Assembly (NCBI GenBank): GCA_951213105.1
Contig: OX578152.1
Coordinates: 99,715,068-99,779,067, forward strand
DNA from: Amaurobius ferox
Lineage: Eukaryota > Arthropoda > Arachnida > Araneae > Amaurobiidae
DNA: 64,000 nt
Direction: 5' to 3'
Of the stretch, positions 51,301 to 53,319 are shown in pieces. The translations under genes and the position numbers were made by a program. Every line of letters starts with the position of its first letter. Position 1 is the stretch's first letter. The notes beneath the pieces were generated by a model. The model was not told the DNA's origin. It did no database searches and saw only the letters and a program-made list of their open reading frames with translations.

Positions 51301-53219
51301 CAGAAATAAAGTAGTTTTAGGATGGATACAACACTCAATATGAATTAAAAAGAACTTTAAAAAATCACGAATTTGAAACAAGATGGATGCCATATCTCAT
51401 TTTGAAGTGGGTCATGTGATCGTTTCATATCATGGTCACGTGATCGTTTCATATAAGATGTGTAATTATTATTTTAATTTTTATTTAAAAAACTACTGAA
51501 TATATTTAGCTGAATTTTTTTTTATATATTTTATGGAACAATTTGACTATTACCTAAAATTTTCGAAGCAATTTGTGAATTTTAAATCCGCTTAAAAAAT
51601 GTTAGAAAAATTAGGTCCCATAGGGCTCAATGTATTTCATTTTTTCAACCCGGGTTCAATCCAAAACTAATTGTGTGATATTATTCATTTATATTCCCAT
51701 AGGTCCTACAGACCGTCTGAACAACATACTAAAATTTCATTTTGATTAAGTCATTTTTACGGCAGTTATCGTGCTAACGGACAGACAGACAGAATGAACA
51801 AAGTCATAAACACTTTTCAACTTTGTTGTAAAGTGTTAAAAAAGCAGAAAGTTGAATGTAGTATATTGTTGAATATATAGTAATGTTGAATAGTTTTGCT
51901 TATCTTATACCCCTATTATTTTATACTATTTGAATGAACTTGAAAACAATTTAGTAAGTCTTTTTCACTGTTTTGTCTTCTGAATATTTAAATCCTTTTA
52001 AAATTGAATATTTGAAATTTTTTCTCCAATGGCCGGGCACTAGACTCTAGCACTAGATTACTCTAGCACTAGACTTTACGTCGACTTACGTCGTTTGCCC
52101 TATGTACGGCCGAAATCGTGAACCATTTTGCCGTCCTAGGACGTTGCCCCAGGCGCACCAGAGGGGGGCGGAACACACTGCGCCCACAACACACAACATC
52201 CATGTCTTACGTGGGACTCGAACCCACAACGTGGCGGCCGATGGATCGCTGGAAACGCTCGCCTTGACCTTTCGGCCACCACGTCGACTTAAATGAGCCA
52301 ACAGCACACGGCGTTCCCAGGTGGTCACCCACCCAAGTACTATCCGCGCCCGATGCTGCTTAATTTCGGCGATCTAACGGGAACCGGTGTTTTAAGCACG
52401 GTAGAGCCGTTGGCTATATTTGAATATTTAATCCTTGAATTTGAAATTGAAACCTTGAAATTGAATTTTGAGATAAGATAACGAATAAAAGTCTTTGCTA
52501 CAATTTTGTTTCCTTTTTTCATTTGACCCTCTTGTAATGTTTGCCCATCCATGGCCTAGAGCAGTGTTCTTCAACCTTTATCATCCCGCGGAACCCTTTT
52601 TTGAGATATTTTTTTTATGGAACCCTTCGTTCAGTAGCACACCCAGATTTGAGTTTAGAGGTGATGTGTCATATTACGTATTACATGTTATGAACAAAGT
52701 GCGTCCCTGCCTTTGTTATAAAAACTTTATATAAGATATAACTTTGCATTAATTCAAACAAGAAGATAAATATTCCATATAAAGTATTTGTATTATACAT
52801 ACATATGTTATATGAAATTGAAAACAAAGAAAAACAAAACAAAAACAACGAATTGTAGTATCGACTCGCGGAACCCCTAAAGCGTTTCAGTGGAACCCTA
52901 GGGTTCCGCGGAACACAGGTTGAAGAACACTGGCCTAGAGTAATGGGGTTACTTTTATTCGTTTTCTATCGTACATAAAGTAAAATATGTTGCATCCGCT
53001 AAAAGAAAATAATTTCTGAGTCGCCTCTACATGGAAAAAGGTATAAAACAAAATACCCCCCCCCCCCTTCTTAAGAAGCATACGAAATTTTTTGCACTTA
53101 CAAGAAGCTAATAACATGTCCTTGGCGTCATTGGAAGTATATCCAGACAAGAAAGTAACTGGTAAATCTGTCGAATGTTCCAGTTTGTTAAGTTCTTCCA
53201 AAGTATCGGCATCTCTCAT
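12870..53219 (-). CDS. WD40-repeat protein, eight coding exons (280 residues)
   Basis: Exons, 5' to 3': 53219-53102, 41955-41766, 25340-25232, 23271-23240, 21129-21033, 17857-17795, 15165-15070 and 13007-12870. All have AG/GT borders and compatible phases. The sum is 843 bases: 280 codons plus stop. The product is a beta-propeller scaffold. WD-type blade ends are visible (ETVLWN, KISLYD, NTVQFWDVR, LQMWDYGSG, LRVID), with conserved segments GHTMRVFAVKFHP, SGGWDNTVQ and GPHICGDGI. I recall the SGGWDNTVQ-WDVR plus GPHICGD pattern from WD40 proteins of invertebrates and protists, but I cannot name the gene. The ATG lies directly after an acceptor, so a 5' untranslated exon must lie upstream. An extra N-terminal coding exon beyond the window is possible; 280 residues is short for seven full blades. 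Introns of about 11 and 16 kb are packed with transposons. Confidence 0.8.
13314..13776. mobile_element. Degenerate hAT-like MITE
   Basis: The left end GGGTCTGCAACCTATTGCT, with GCGAGCACC and ATGCATCAA after it, is matched in inverted order near 13,735-13,765 (ATGCAAG...GTGCTCACGAGCAACAGGCT complement). 'Ggtc-gcaacct' ends are typical of hAT families. The flanks (catctagt and gatgtagt) could be an eroded 8 bp duplication. Confidence 0.4.
14087..14830. repeat. Two adjacent diverged copies of a short TIR element
   Basis: Each copy opens with a TTTTCCTATG-TAAC-TATGG phrase (near 14,093 and 14,480) and closes with its inverse (near 14,395 and 14,805). Between are shared phrases such as 'ataagcataaatgctgagaaaag' and 'agcatggatactgagaaaag'. 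Copies are about 330 and 350 bp. Non-coding MITE-like repeats in the last WD40 intron, which spans 13,008-15,069. Confidence 0.5.
15070..15165 (-). CDS. WD40 gene, seventh exon
   Basis: Thirty-two codons in phase 0: LYFCRQVRGESVLLSGG, then SHKNMLRVIDVNTFK. Another blade with an ID in place of WD. Acceptor GTTTACAG, donor GTGAGT. Confidence 0.8.
15166..17794. other. WD40 gene intron between exons 6 and 7
   Basis: AT-rich. Open frames at 16,784-17,069 are hydrophobic and biased by base composition. A tandem minisatellite occupies 17,380-17,570 and is listed separately. No other gene or recognisable element seen. Confidence 0.5.
17380..17570. repeat. Minisatellite, about 22 bp unit
   Basis: Repeated 'aacctatcttttaaaaatat' units, some with 'cataatactgtaag'-type variants between them. 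About seven copies, drifting in length. Confidence 0.7.
17795..17857 (-). CDS. WD40 gene, sixth exon
   Basis: Sixty-three bases in phase 0, encoding MWDYGSGRLIENIKPDDWPC and Ser. It completes the WD of the previous blade. Acceptor AATTTCAG, donor GTAAGT. Confidence 0.8.
17858..19094. other. WD40 gene intron, left part
   Basis: AT-rich intron sequence with no recognised element up to the TTAA that starts the piggyBac-type MITE. Confidence 0.4.
19095..19778. mobile_element. piggyBac-type MITE with TTAA target site
   Basis: Flanked on both sides by TTAA (19,091-19,094 and 19,779-19,782), the fixed piggyBac target. The left end reads TCCTTTCGCGACGAACGGC and the complement of the right end CCCTTTCGGGACGGCGGC, so the termini share CCTTTCG-GACG. 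A subterminal palindromic phrase (AGTGGCACGTATAAGTGCCACT, split here as AGTGGCAC and GTGCCACT) lies at 19,195-19,216. No transposase is encoded. It lies in a WD40 intron. Confidence 0.65.
20499..21028. mobile_element. Possible solo LTR abutting a splice donor
   Basis: The segment starts TGTTATGGG and ends CATAACA, the TG/CA borders of an LTR. It contains AATAAA near 20,764 and two short tandem repeats: three 'tgtaggagctc'-like units and three 'tctgactgactatgttttgta' units. Its right end lies four bases inside the intron from the exon 5 donor. I do not see a matching target duplication (caag against gtac), so the identification is tentative. A phrase (ttattgttaccctgttta) also occurs just outside and just inside, which could mean a different element boundary. 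Confidence 0.35.
21033..21129 (-). CDS. WD40 gene, fifth exon
   Basis: Encodes KIRGPHICGDGIEYFGDGKI and ITASWTKKNPLQ. Acceptor ATCTTTTCAG, donor GTACTG. The donor intron bases are followed after four bases by an LTR-like sequence (20,499-21,028). Confidence 0.85.
21130..23239. other. WD40 intron between exons 4 and 5
   Basis: AT-rich. It holds a start-like phrase of an unidentified arthropod repeat at 21,510-21,550 (atgtaattgaaagaatgttt) and a degenerate tandem array at 22,497-22,960. No gene seen. Confidence 0.45.
22497..22960. repeat. Degenerate tandem repeat, about 130 bp unit
   Basis: Four loose copies of 'ttgaagtagtttgatcaaatgttatttgattttagttgatgaag-tagctcatatag' followed by a T-rich spacer. 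Read by eye at about 22,500, 22,610, 22,750 and 22,885, with many changes. Confidence 0.5.
23240..23271 (-). CDS. WD40 gene, fourth exon (32 bp microexon)
   Basis: Only 32 bases, encoding FWDVRESFSR plus two bases. It supplies the WD dipeptide that completes the blade begun in the previous exon. Acceptor TTTTTACAG, donor GTAACT; both phases fit. Confidence 0.8.
23272..25231. other. WD40 intron between exons 3 and 4
   Basis: AT-rich with long T/C tracts at 24,500-24,780 and a small GC-rich patch at 24,910-25,000 that contains a short stem (GCCTCCTGAGTGCAGGAGG). No gene or full element recognised. Confidence 0.4.
25232..25340 (-). CDS. WD40 gene, third exon
   Basis: Encodes DGHTMRVFAVKFHPTQKYEM followed by LSGGWDNTVQ, a textbook WD40 blade with the GH dipeptide and the D-N pair before the WD. 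Acceptor TTCTTAG, donor GTAAAA. Confidence 0.9.
25840..27136 (-). mobile_element. Repeat family A, copy A1 (reverse orientation)
   Basis: The reverse complement of this stretch matches the copies at 27.4, 28.9/40.7 and 45.6 kb. It ends with the family's hairpin (ACTTTCCTTATA and TATAAGGAAAGT). At its far end the cell carries about three tandem variants of the 'cgccaagttggcgacattccgcc' block. Non-coding; open frames inside are incidental. Confidence 0.7.
27429..28317 (+). mobile_element. Repeat family A, copy A2
   Basis: Starts with a perfect hairpin (ACTTTCCTTATA, nine-base loop, TATAAGGAAAGT) and ends ATTATATAAGGAAAGT, so the 12 bp end motif is present at both ends. Internal landmarks: 'gacgggagagcacgtttcaa', 'agcgattcgaatgaaat', 'gtgacatcattctcgtggat', and a palindrome GTCGCCAACTTGGCGAC at about 28,124. 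No coding capacity. Inverted relative to A1. Confidence 0.75.
28365..28652 (+). mobile_element. tRNA-derived SINE, complete with 16 bp target duplication
   Basis: The head has pol III promoter boxes: A-box-like GGTACCCCATTGGTTAGCGC and B box GGTTCGATTCC. Then comes an unrelated body and a CAACAACAGCA tail. The 16 bp ACCCTTATTTTAACCA occurs immediately before (28,349-28,364) and after (28,653-28,668) the element, proving LINE-machinery insertion. A reverse copy lies at 55,878-56,129 and eroded relatives at 43.3 and 44.8 kb. Confidence 0.85.
28893..29018 (+). mobile_element. Repeat family A, copy A3, left part
   Basis: The first 126 bp of a family A copy (hairpin start at 28,893), cut by the Ty3/gypsy insertion. 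It resumes at 40,671. The last five bases GTGAT are one half of the target duplication. Confidence 0.8.
29019..29971 (+). repeat. 5' LTR
   Basis: 953 bp with TG...CA borders. The middle is GC-richer (29,460-29,580). An AATAAA occurs near 29,840 and a TATATAG near 29,935. I cannot fix the U3/R/U5 borders. A 73-codon open frame on the - strand is present in both LTRs and appears incidental. Confidence 0.95.
29975..29992 (+). other. Probable primer binding site
   Basis: Four bases after the LTR the sequence reads TGGTGCCGTTTAAACCAG. TGG complements the CCA end of a tRNA, and the position is right for minus-strand priming. I cannot name the tRNA. Confidence 0.5.
29993..30584 (+). other. Retrotransposon leader between PBS and gag
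   Basis: About 590 bp, AT-rich, with no recognised gene. Both strands have open stretches (for instance about 90 codons on + ending near 30,525), which I take as chance. Such leaders usually hold the packaging signal. Confidence 0.5.
30585..31742 (+). CDS. gag: Gag polyprotein of the Ty3/gypsy element
   Basis: 385 residues from the ATG at 30,585. An in-frame GTG twelve bases earlier is not needed. Gag forms the capsid shell of the cytoplasmic particle and binds the RNA. The first 200 residues are capsid-like: a retrotrans-gag type region with W-S-E-E-E-K and, further on, F-x-x-F-x-x-R-L-L-E-F-F. One CCHC zinc knuckle sits at about residues 247-260 (CHYCNKQGHFMREC). The C-terminal third is rich in Q, N, Y and R, a disordered nucleic-acid-binding tail. 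The stop TAA is at 31,740-31,742, preceded directly by the T TTA AAC frameshift heptamer that fuses a fraction of Gag to Pol. Confidence 0.9.
   Translation: MTESGENHPATRGRLPGLIHLLGECNGIENDVEIFFDQIKSLSSLGDWSEEEKLAIVKSRLRGNARKFYIGSQELRRETSFEKFRDRLLEFFTEKPNITTNQILFTTAKQTQGETIKQLAHRITTLTLNYIGDTEHSEATQQIMDKLRLSKFLEAVTPEFQKEIIKTNAQNFDEAVKIATNLEQANLAAITANVNSATYRQEIETLRKEQQEFNAHILNSITQEINTLKIQEKVQIPTTQTKKLVTCHYCNKQGHFMRECRIYKADHFKQTQSQNINNARTQWHNQIQSPPHSFQTQPYDDHRTYSSQPDTYDYRPNHAFGNYQQSRNYYAAPPPQSRFSREQRYNRDESNQNRIRESGGQRNNGREMNTRFEYRNFPNRRDNLN
31733..31739 (+). promoter_or_regulatory. -1 ribosomal frameshift site T TTA AAC
   Basis: In the gag frame the last codons read TTA AAC TAA, and the base before is T, giving the canonical X XXY YYZ heptamer. 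The pol frame has a stop at 31,730-31,732 and opens exactly at 31,733, so the overlap of the two frames is just this site. After slipping, decoding continues at 31,739 in pol. I could not identify a downstream pseudoknot by eye. Confidence 0.85.
31739..36187 (+). CDS. pol: Pol polyprotein of the Ty3/gypsy element
   Basis: Open without interruption; numbering here counts from the first codon at 31,745 (1480 residues). Protease: aspartic motif DSGAS at about 77. Reverse transcriptase: YRLCLDLR, then SKLDFHSAF, with catalytic YIDD at about 527-530. RNase H: first Asp in NIDGS (about 674), Glu in KIELLA, later Asp in LSDHLPL and ADFLSR. Integrase: HHCC zinc finger with H's at about 926 onwards and CEQC near 960; D-D-35-E core with TDICGP, LSDAGSQF and the Glu in VNGIVEV. 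A GPY/F module (GPYRVINR) follows at about 1219. The last 220 residues are a hydrophilic, low-complexity tail. It has no start codon of its own; the -1 frame relative to gag implies synthesis as Gag-Pol. Confidence 0.92.
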   Translation, partial: LIVGALNNNLQREKNYRVKFPRKIEIPVQTENKKLEIHNDESTEKHEETIASVGEQIEKTELPTIIAQFKNIQSELMIDSGASVSVLSLELFNKIKDNVKIKYVSRSVTISTLTGHSIEYIKTVEIPFKIQGKQFKHIFFVTTARFTQKFKGVLGFDFLQKNQAILNTQKNILKMGDIEIILNSDRQIDRQINEIIQERPNLAKILRKVEIKPNSRENVVVYSEESLENGTEVLFEPKEKSYIVMNYGIHHMNENKIKIEVQNNTNATITLNKNMALGNITTDFTIQQQDIKEPEISERTHKYEEMINLIQAKPEIIEERKKDLKTEDFNTDHMDPNIKQDFLKFVMQYSDVFSKSLKTLGATDIVKPVIKLAHDHAIRSRPYDVPYALQDTAKNQLKELEEAGIIARTKSNFASPMILVRKTSGEYRLCLDLRLINNISTLFPYKIPRVNEIITKLAGHRYYSKLDFHSAFNQLVLPEDTKELFAFTTPYGNYQFERLVFGHVSSAPIFQQVMDTILADLREENIQAYIDDIIIPANSYSELIHKLKLVFDKLRKYNLTLTPSKCKFFVEKVAYLGFEISQKGITPTDENINKITSFPVPKTLRKLKRFLGICNFYRNSIKNYAQLTAVLSDLTRKDNKFKWDNKCEEAFQELQECFFKKPLLIQPDFDKDFYLNIDGSIQSIGGALLQYREGILKPIAYFSRKLSIQEQKYPAMKIELLAMHQGMKFFRNFLFGRKFFVLSDHLPLGQHLKIQNPPSVLQRWLLEISEYDYEFIHVPGKDNLLADFLSRDDFENKQTEQNEGKQNIENPRGEINLIEQIKGENTVKRNGYVNEDSVYIAQINTITEIPALDRILEEQIKDPKLKIIRENLQNRNFKEGKHYDTLYIDEETNLLMHVGNWKDRPWRDNLNKTIVIPRNLQKEILAITHVTHAGIDKTYKLLSDRYFWTGMYSDTQNFITSCEQCRKKKGKNQPVPLGRNPIPDGPVQILSTDICGPFQTSTSNNKYVLSVVDHFSKHIQMFPIPDITATTVADRLLNYFMNWGCPKTVLSDAGSQFTSNIHQIMTEKLGIVARIASVRSPWVNGIVEVTNKQLKHTLATLAENSPYWDTAVQCHVAVYNATVHSSTKETPNFLFFGRDLPTFFETNVTENNTETTYQDYISKKITVMNNAFKEANKNLILAKERQESQQLQRAKFRDLEIGSRVFMENNNNRYKKGNHTGPYRVINRINRFIYEIKLCDKPNSKIIKAHINRLRTLPDRKPHLKMPYINKYKSPLLPTPKNAQNSEPKPELKKDHGQNENIPFIMLEEEIANGQYRESCQTSAHNAKPHHTHENTLTLGSAKPVTAQVQNETTQSARENAIIPPKDSPNANILSAGGESGRHSTLETHENLELSEQGDGTRIEANTNEKAGEIERDAQEGPTQVDGGCIQMENVQGKDESAGNSQGDDISSTNCSRTVLLPTPVRPKHRYDLRSLKNLNLN
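38895..39135 (+). repeat. Short tandem repeat in the retrotransposon 3' region
   Basis: Two near-identical blocks of about 66 bp contain 'cagttcagcgccttacagtt' and 'cagcgaattccagttagac'. Shorter 'cagcga-tcc' units surround them. They are GC-richer than the rest of the 3' region. Confidence 0.75.
39347..39380. repeat. Poly-A tract
   Basis: An uninterrupted run of about 34 A's inside the retrotransposon 3' region. Confidence 0.8.
39691..39708 (+). other. Polypurine tract
   Basis: GGGGGGGGGGAAGAAGGG lies four bases before the 3' LTR, in the place where plus-strand DNA synthesis is primed. Confidence 0.8.
39713..40665 (+). repeat. 3' LTR
   Basis: 953 bp, same length and borders as the 5' LTR, with no difference noticed by eye. 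Followed by the target duplication GTGAT. Confidence 0.95.
40671..41260 (+). mobile_element. Repeat family A, copy A3, right part
   Basis: Continues the copy interrupted at 29,018: 'gagacgatatctcatgaacg', 'gtgacatcattctcttggat', and the 'atgacgactaattgacgaa' end block, then TATATAAGGAATGT. One internal block is shorter than in A2 and A4. Confidence 0.75.
41261..41640. repeat. GC-rich unidentified repeat near WD40 exon 2
   Basis: Starts with 'gagctgcccacatcagattt', also seen beside copy A4 (46,560-46,580) and inverted near 45,115. The GC-rich part at 41,440-41,640 (for example 'ggcggaatcattcgccgggc') has SINE-like composition but no clear A or B box. No gene seen. Confidence 0.4.
41766..41955 (-). 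CDS. WD40 gene, second exon
   Basis: Starts after TTTCAG and ends before GTGAGAC. It encodes ASGETVLWNAESKEAIF, then DISIDRSSFAFGSSDAKISL and YDVERQELLQV: the end of one blade and a complete second. Visibly more GC-rich than its introns, as expected for a conserved exon. Confidence 0.85.
41976..42403 (-). pseudogene. Basic, proline-rich open frame, probable old retroelement remnant
   Basis: On the - strand about 140 codons are open, with GKPRPRALTVKFKGHKSP near the start and then a long R/K/P/S/Q-rich stretch, ending at 41,976. High GC and basic low-complexity content are unlike the surrounding intron. No zinc knuckle or catalytic motif is visible, so I cannot name it. A nucleic-acid-binding ORF1/gag remnant is one guess. 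The solo LTR at 42,404 begins within its upstream end. Confidence 0.35.
42384..42452. repeat. Nested inverted repeats (hairpin)
   Basis: CTCATAG-AA-CCCGCCT at 42,384-42,399 pairs with AGGCGGG-TG-CTATGAG at 42,437-42,452. Inside the loop, GTTAGAATCCTAAC is itself palindromic. It spans the proposed left border of the solo LTR, which is odd for a plain insertion junction. Confidence 0.6.
42404..42990 (-). mobile_element. Probable solo LTR with heat-shock-like elements
   Basis: Read on the - strand it begins TGTTGCGAAAG and ends GGATTCTAACA, the TG/CA borders of an LTR. Flanks TTTAG (42,399-42,403) and CTTAG (42,991-42,995) look like a 5 bp target duplication with one change. An AATAAA on the - strand near 42,541 fits an R-region polyadenylation site. 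Two HSE-type motifs lie upstream of it at 42,781-42,840. It carries no internal coding region, as expected after LTR-LTR recombination. Confidence 0.5.
42781..42840. promoter_or_regulatory. Two heat-shock-element-like trimers
   Basis: GAAACTTCTGGAA at 42,781-42,793 and GAAGCTTCTGGAA at 42,828-42,840 each contain three correctly spaced alternating nGAAn units, the binding pattern of HSF. A third, off-register GAAATTCTGGAA follows near 42,893. Binding is inferred from motif only. Confidence 0.5.
43047..43294. other. Unassigned repeat-like sequence
   Basis: Opens with CAGGGCCGGCTCAAATC, a phrase of the type seen at the ends of many invertebrate DNA repeats, but I find no second end. No gene seen. 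Confidence 0.3.
43295..43510 (+). mobile_element. Eroded tRNA-derived SINE
   Basis: A-box-like TAGCCCAGTGGTAATGCGGG and B-box-like GCGTTCGATCTTC are followed by a body that aligns with the SINE at 28,365 ('cacgttacat', 'cctaaagtccatccgagaga', 'gtcagaggaaggtt'). Many substitutions; an old relative. Confidence 0.5.
43640..44730. repeat. Degenerate tandem array, about 180 bp unit
   Basis: At least five drifting copies share the order 'catc-taagctctatc-atagcc-attc-gaaata', 'tttgaaggaaa', 'agaa-t-gaaatcctta' and 'gatgctgaatctat-tcagtcatc'. The spacing is irregular. No coding frame survives. Confidence 0.6.
44838..44935 (+). mobile_element. 3' fragment of the tRNA-derived SINE
   Basis: 'Ggttctggtctaaattaggt', 'ccggcaggccaaaccg' and 'gggtaggtcggatggtcc' match the last 90 bp of the SINE at 28,365-28,652 with about 80 percent agreement by eye. 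Confidence 0.55.
45220..45635. repeat. Direct repeat, first copy (includes a solitary TIR end)
   Basis: Matches 49,090-49,484 in the same orientation: 'ctgattgactaaatttgtct' through 'tttttgggacaccct', then 'tttgtataagatttttat', 'cgttgccaggtctgaaaata' and 'aattcaataagtttattcta'. The part up to about 45,424 is one end of the GGGACACCCTG TIR element; the remainder is shared flank. Confidence 0.7.
45636..46557 (+). mobile_element. Repeat family A, copy A4
   Basis: Starts with the ACTTTCCTTATATACATAAC hairpin and ends TTATATAAAGAAAGT. It has all internal landmarks of A2, plus a (TG)n stretch near 45,770-45,815 and a run of C's near 45,935. It interrupts the direct repeat, whose second copy at 49,484 continues uninterrupted. 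Confidence 0.8.
46836..47263. other. Interior of the TIR element, no gene
   Basis: A 106-codon open frame at 46,935-47,255 has no recognisable motif and ends at a family B fragment. I treat it as incidental. Confidence 0.4.
47264..47398 (-). mobile_element. Family B terminal fragment
   Basis: Carries 'caaagttgaaaagtgtttat', 'gtctgtctgtccgttagc' and 'cggtctgtaggacctatggg', the family B end read in reverse. It stops where the SINE fragment begins. Confidence 0.7.
47404..47582 (+). mobile_element. Truncated tRNA-Ser-type SINE (left arm of inverted repeat)
   Basis: Begins inside the tRNA-like head (ACGTTGTGGGTTCCAGTCCC) and continues with CATGGATGTTGTG and the body seen inverted at 52,040-52,232. 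The 5S part present on the other arm is missing here. One 13 bp 'ctagtgctagagt' tail unit fewer than the other arm. Confidence 0.7.
47783..49076 (-). mobile_element. Repeat family B, copy B2 (reverse orientation)
   Basis: Full-length family B in reverse: from 'acaacaaagttgaaaagtgt' through 'gatatgaaaagatcacgtga' and two 'gaggaatgta' blocks to the hairpin AATCAATGCTTTAAGCATGATT, then GATCTTTCTTG. The hairpin about 11 bases before the end resembles a Helitron-type 3' terminus. No coding capacity. Confidence 0.7.
49090..49484. repeat. Direct repeat, second copy
   Basis: See 45,220-45,635. It contains the right end of the TIR element plus 180 bp of flank also present in the first copy. This copy is not interrupted by family A. 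Confidence 0.7.
49485..50548. other. Spacer between the inverted-repeat arms
   Basis: AT-rich. It contains a short direct duplication ('atttttgtatattcataaatgg' near 49,935 and 50,080, followed in both by 'aaaacaagtataaattattt'). A 123-codon open frame running 50,282-50,653 crosses into family B and is not convincing. No gene seen. Confidence 0.45.
50549..51836 (+). mobile_element. Repeat family B, copy B3
   Basis: Starts AACAAGAAAGATCAATCATG and ends 'cacttttcaactttgttgta'. It includes 'accatggagctacaattc', 'tcatatcatggtcacgtgat', 'aacccgggttcaatccaaaa' and 'ggacagacagacagaatgaa'. Non-coding. Mirror image of B2. Confidence 0.8.
50549..52232. repeat. Right arm of the 1.68 kb inverted repeat
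   Basis: Inverse of 47,404-49,076; the outer border is at CCCACAACGT (52,223-52,232), inside the tRNA-like head of the SINE. Beyond that border this arm continues into the rest of the tRNA-like head and the 5S segment. Confidence 0.8.
52040..52414 (-). mobile_element. Chimeric 5S rRNA-tRNA SINE
   Basis: On the - strand: a full-length 5S rRNA-like segment (52,414-52,296), a 14 bp linker, a tRNA-Ser-like head (about 52,284-52,200) and a body starting CATGGATGTTGTG. The head has A box GTGGTGGCCGAAAGGTCA and B box GGTTCGAGTCC. The tail has tandem 'ctagtgctagagt' units near 52,040-52,075. The tRNA head and CATGGATGTTGTG junction are shared with the SINE at 59,789, which has no 5S part. Joining the two pol III genes in one element is known for a few animal SINEs; here the order is 5S first, then tRNA. 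The 3' border is uncertain. Confidence 0.65.
52296..52414 (-). rRNA. 5S rRNA-like sequence, full length (119 bp)
   Basis: Starts GCCAACGGC and ends GCTGTTGGCT. The first and last nine bases pair throughout, with one G-U, as in helix I of 5S rRNA. Internal control region landmarks are present: AAGCAGCATCGGGCGCGG, then AGTACTTGGGTGGGTGACC and CACCTGGGAA. No run of four or more T's follows, so a proper pol III terminator is missing, and it is fused to a tRNA-like SINE. I read it as 5S-derived SINE sequence or a pseudogene more than a working rRNA gene. Confidence 0.6.
52562..52932. mobile_element. hAT MITE with perfect 8 bp target duplication
   Basis: Ends CAGTGTTCTTCAACC and GGTTGAAGAACACTG are perfect 15 bp inverted repeats. 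GCCTAGAG flanks both sides (52,554-52,561 and 52,933-52,940). The subterminal phrases 'cccgcggaacccttttttga' and 'ggttccgcggaacac' are also inverted. No coding capacity. It lies just 5' of the first WD40 coding exon's downstream intron side. Confidence 0.85.
53102..53219 (-). CDS. WD40 gene, first visible coding exon
   Basis: Begins MRDADTLEELNKLEH right after a CTGTAG acceptor and ends at a GTAAGT donor. It encodes the first blade strand (LPVTFLSGYTSNDAKDMLLA). One base is left over for the Tyr codon completed by the next exon. Confidence 0.75.
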
Positions 53220-53319
53220 CTACAGTTGGAAAGAAACAGAGACCTTGAATTACTAGATGTTTAACCCATTAAATGATGAGGTGTTAAAGTTATGAAAAAC
53301 ATTGTCATGAGTTATTGAA

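Noticed and set aside
52296..52414. Functional 5S rRNA gene
   Set aside because: Full length and foldable, but no T-run terminator follows and it is fused to a tRNA-like SINE; kept as 5S-derived sequence.
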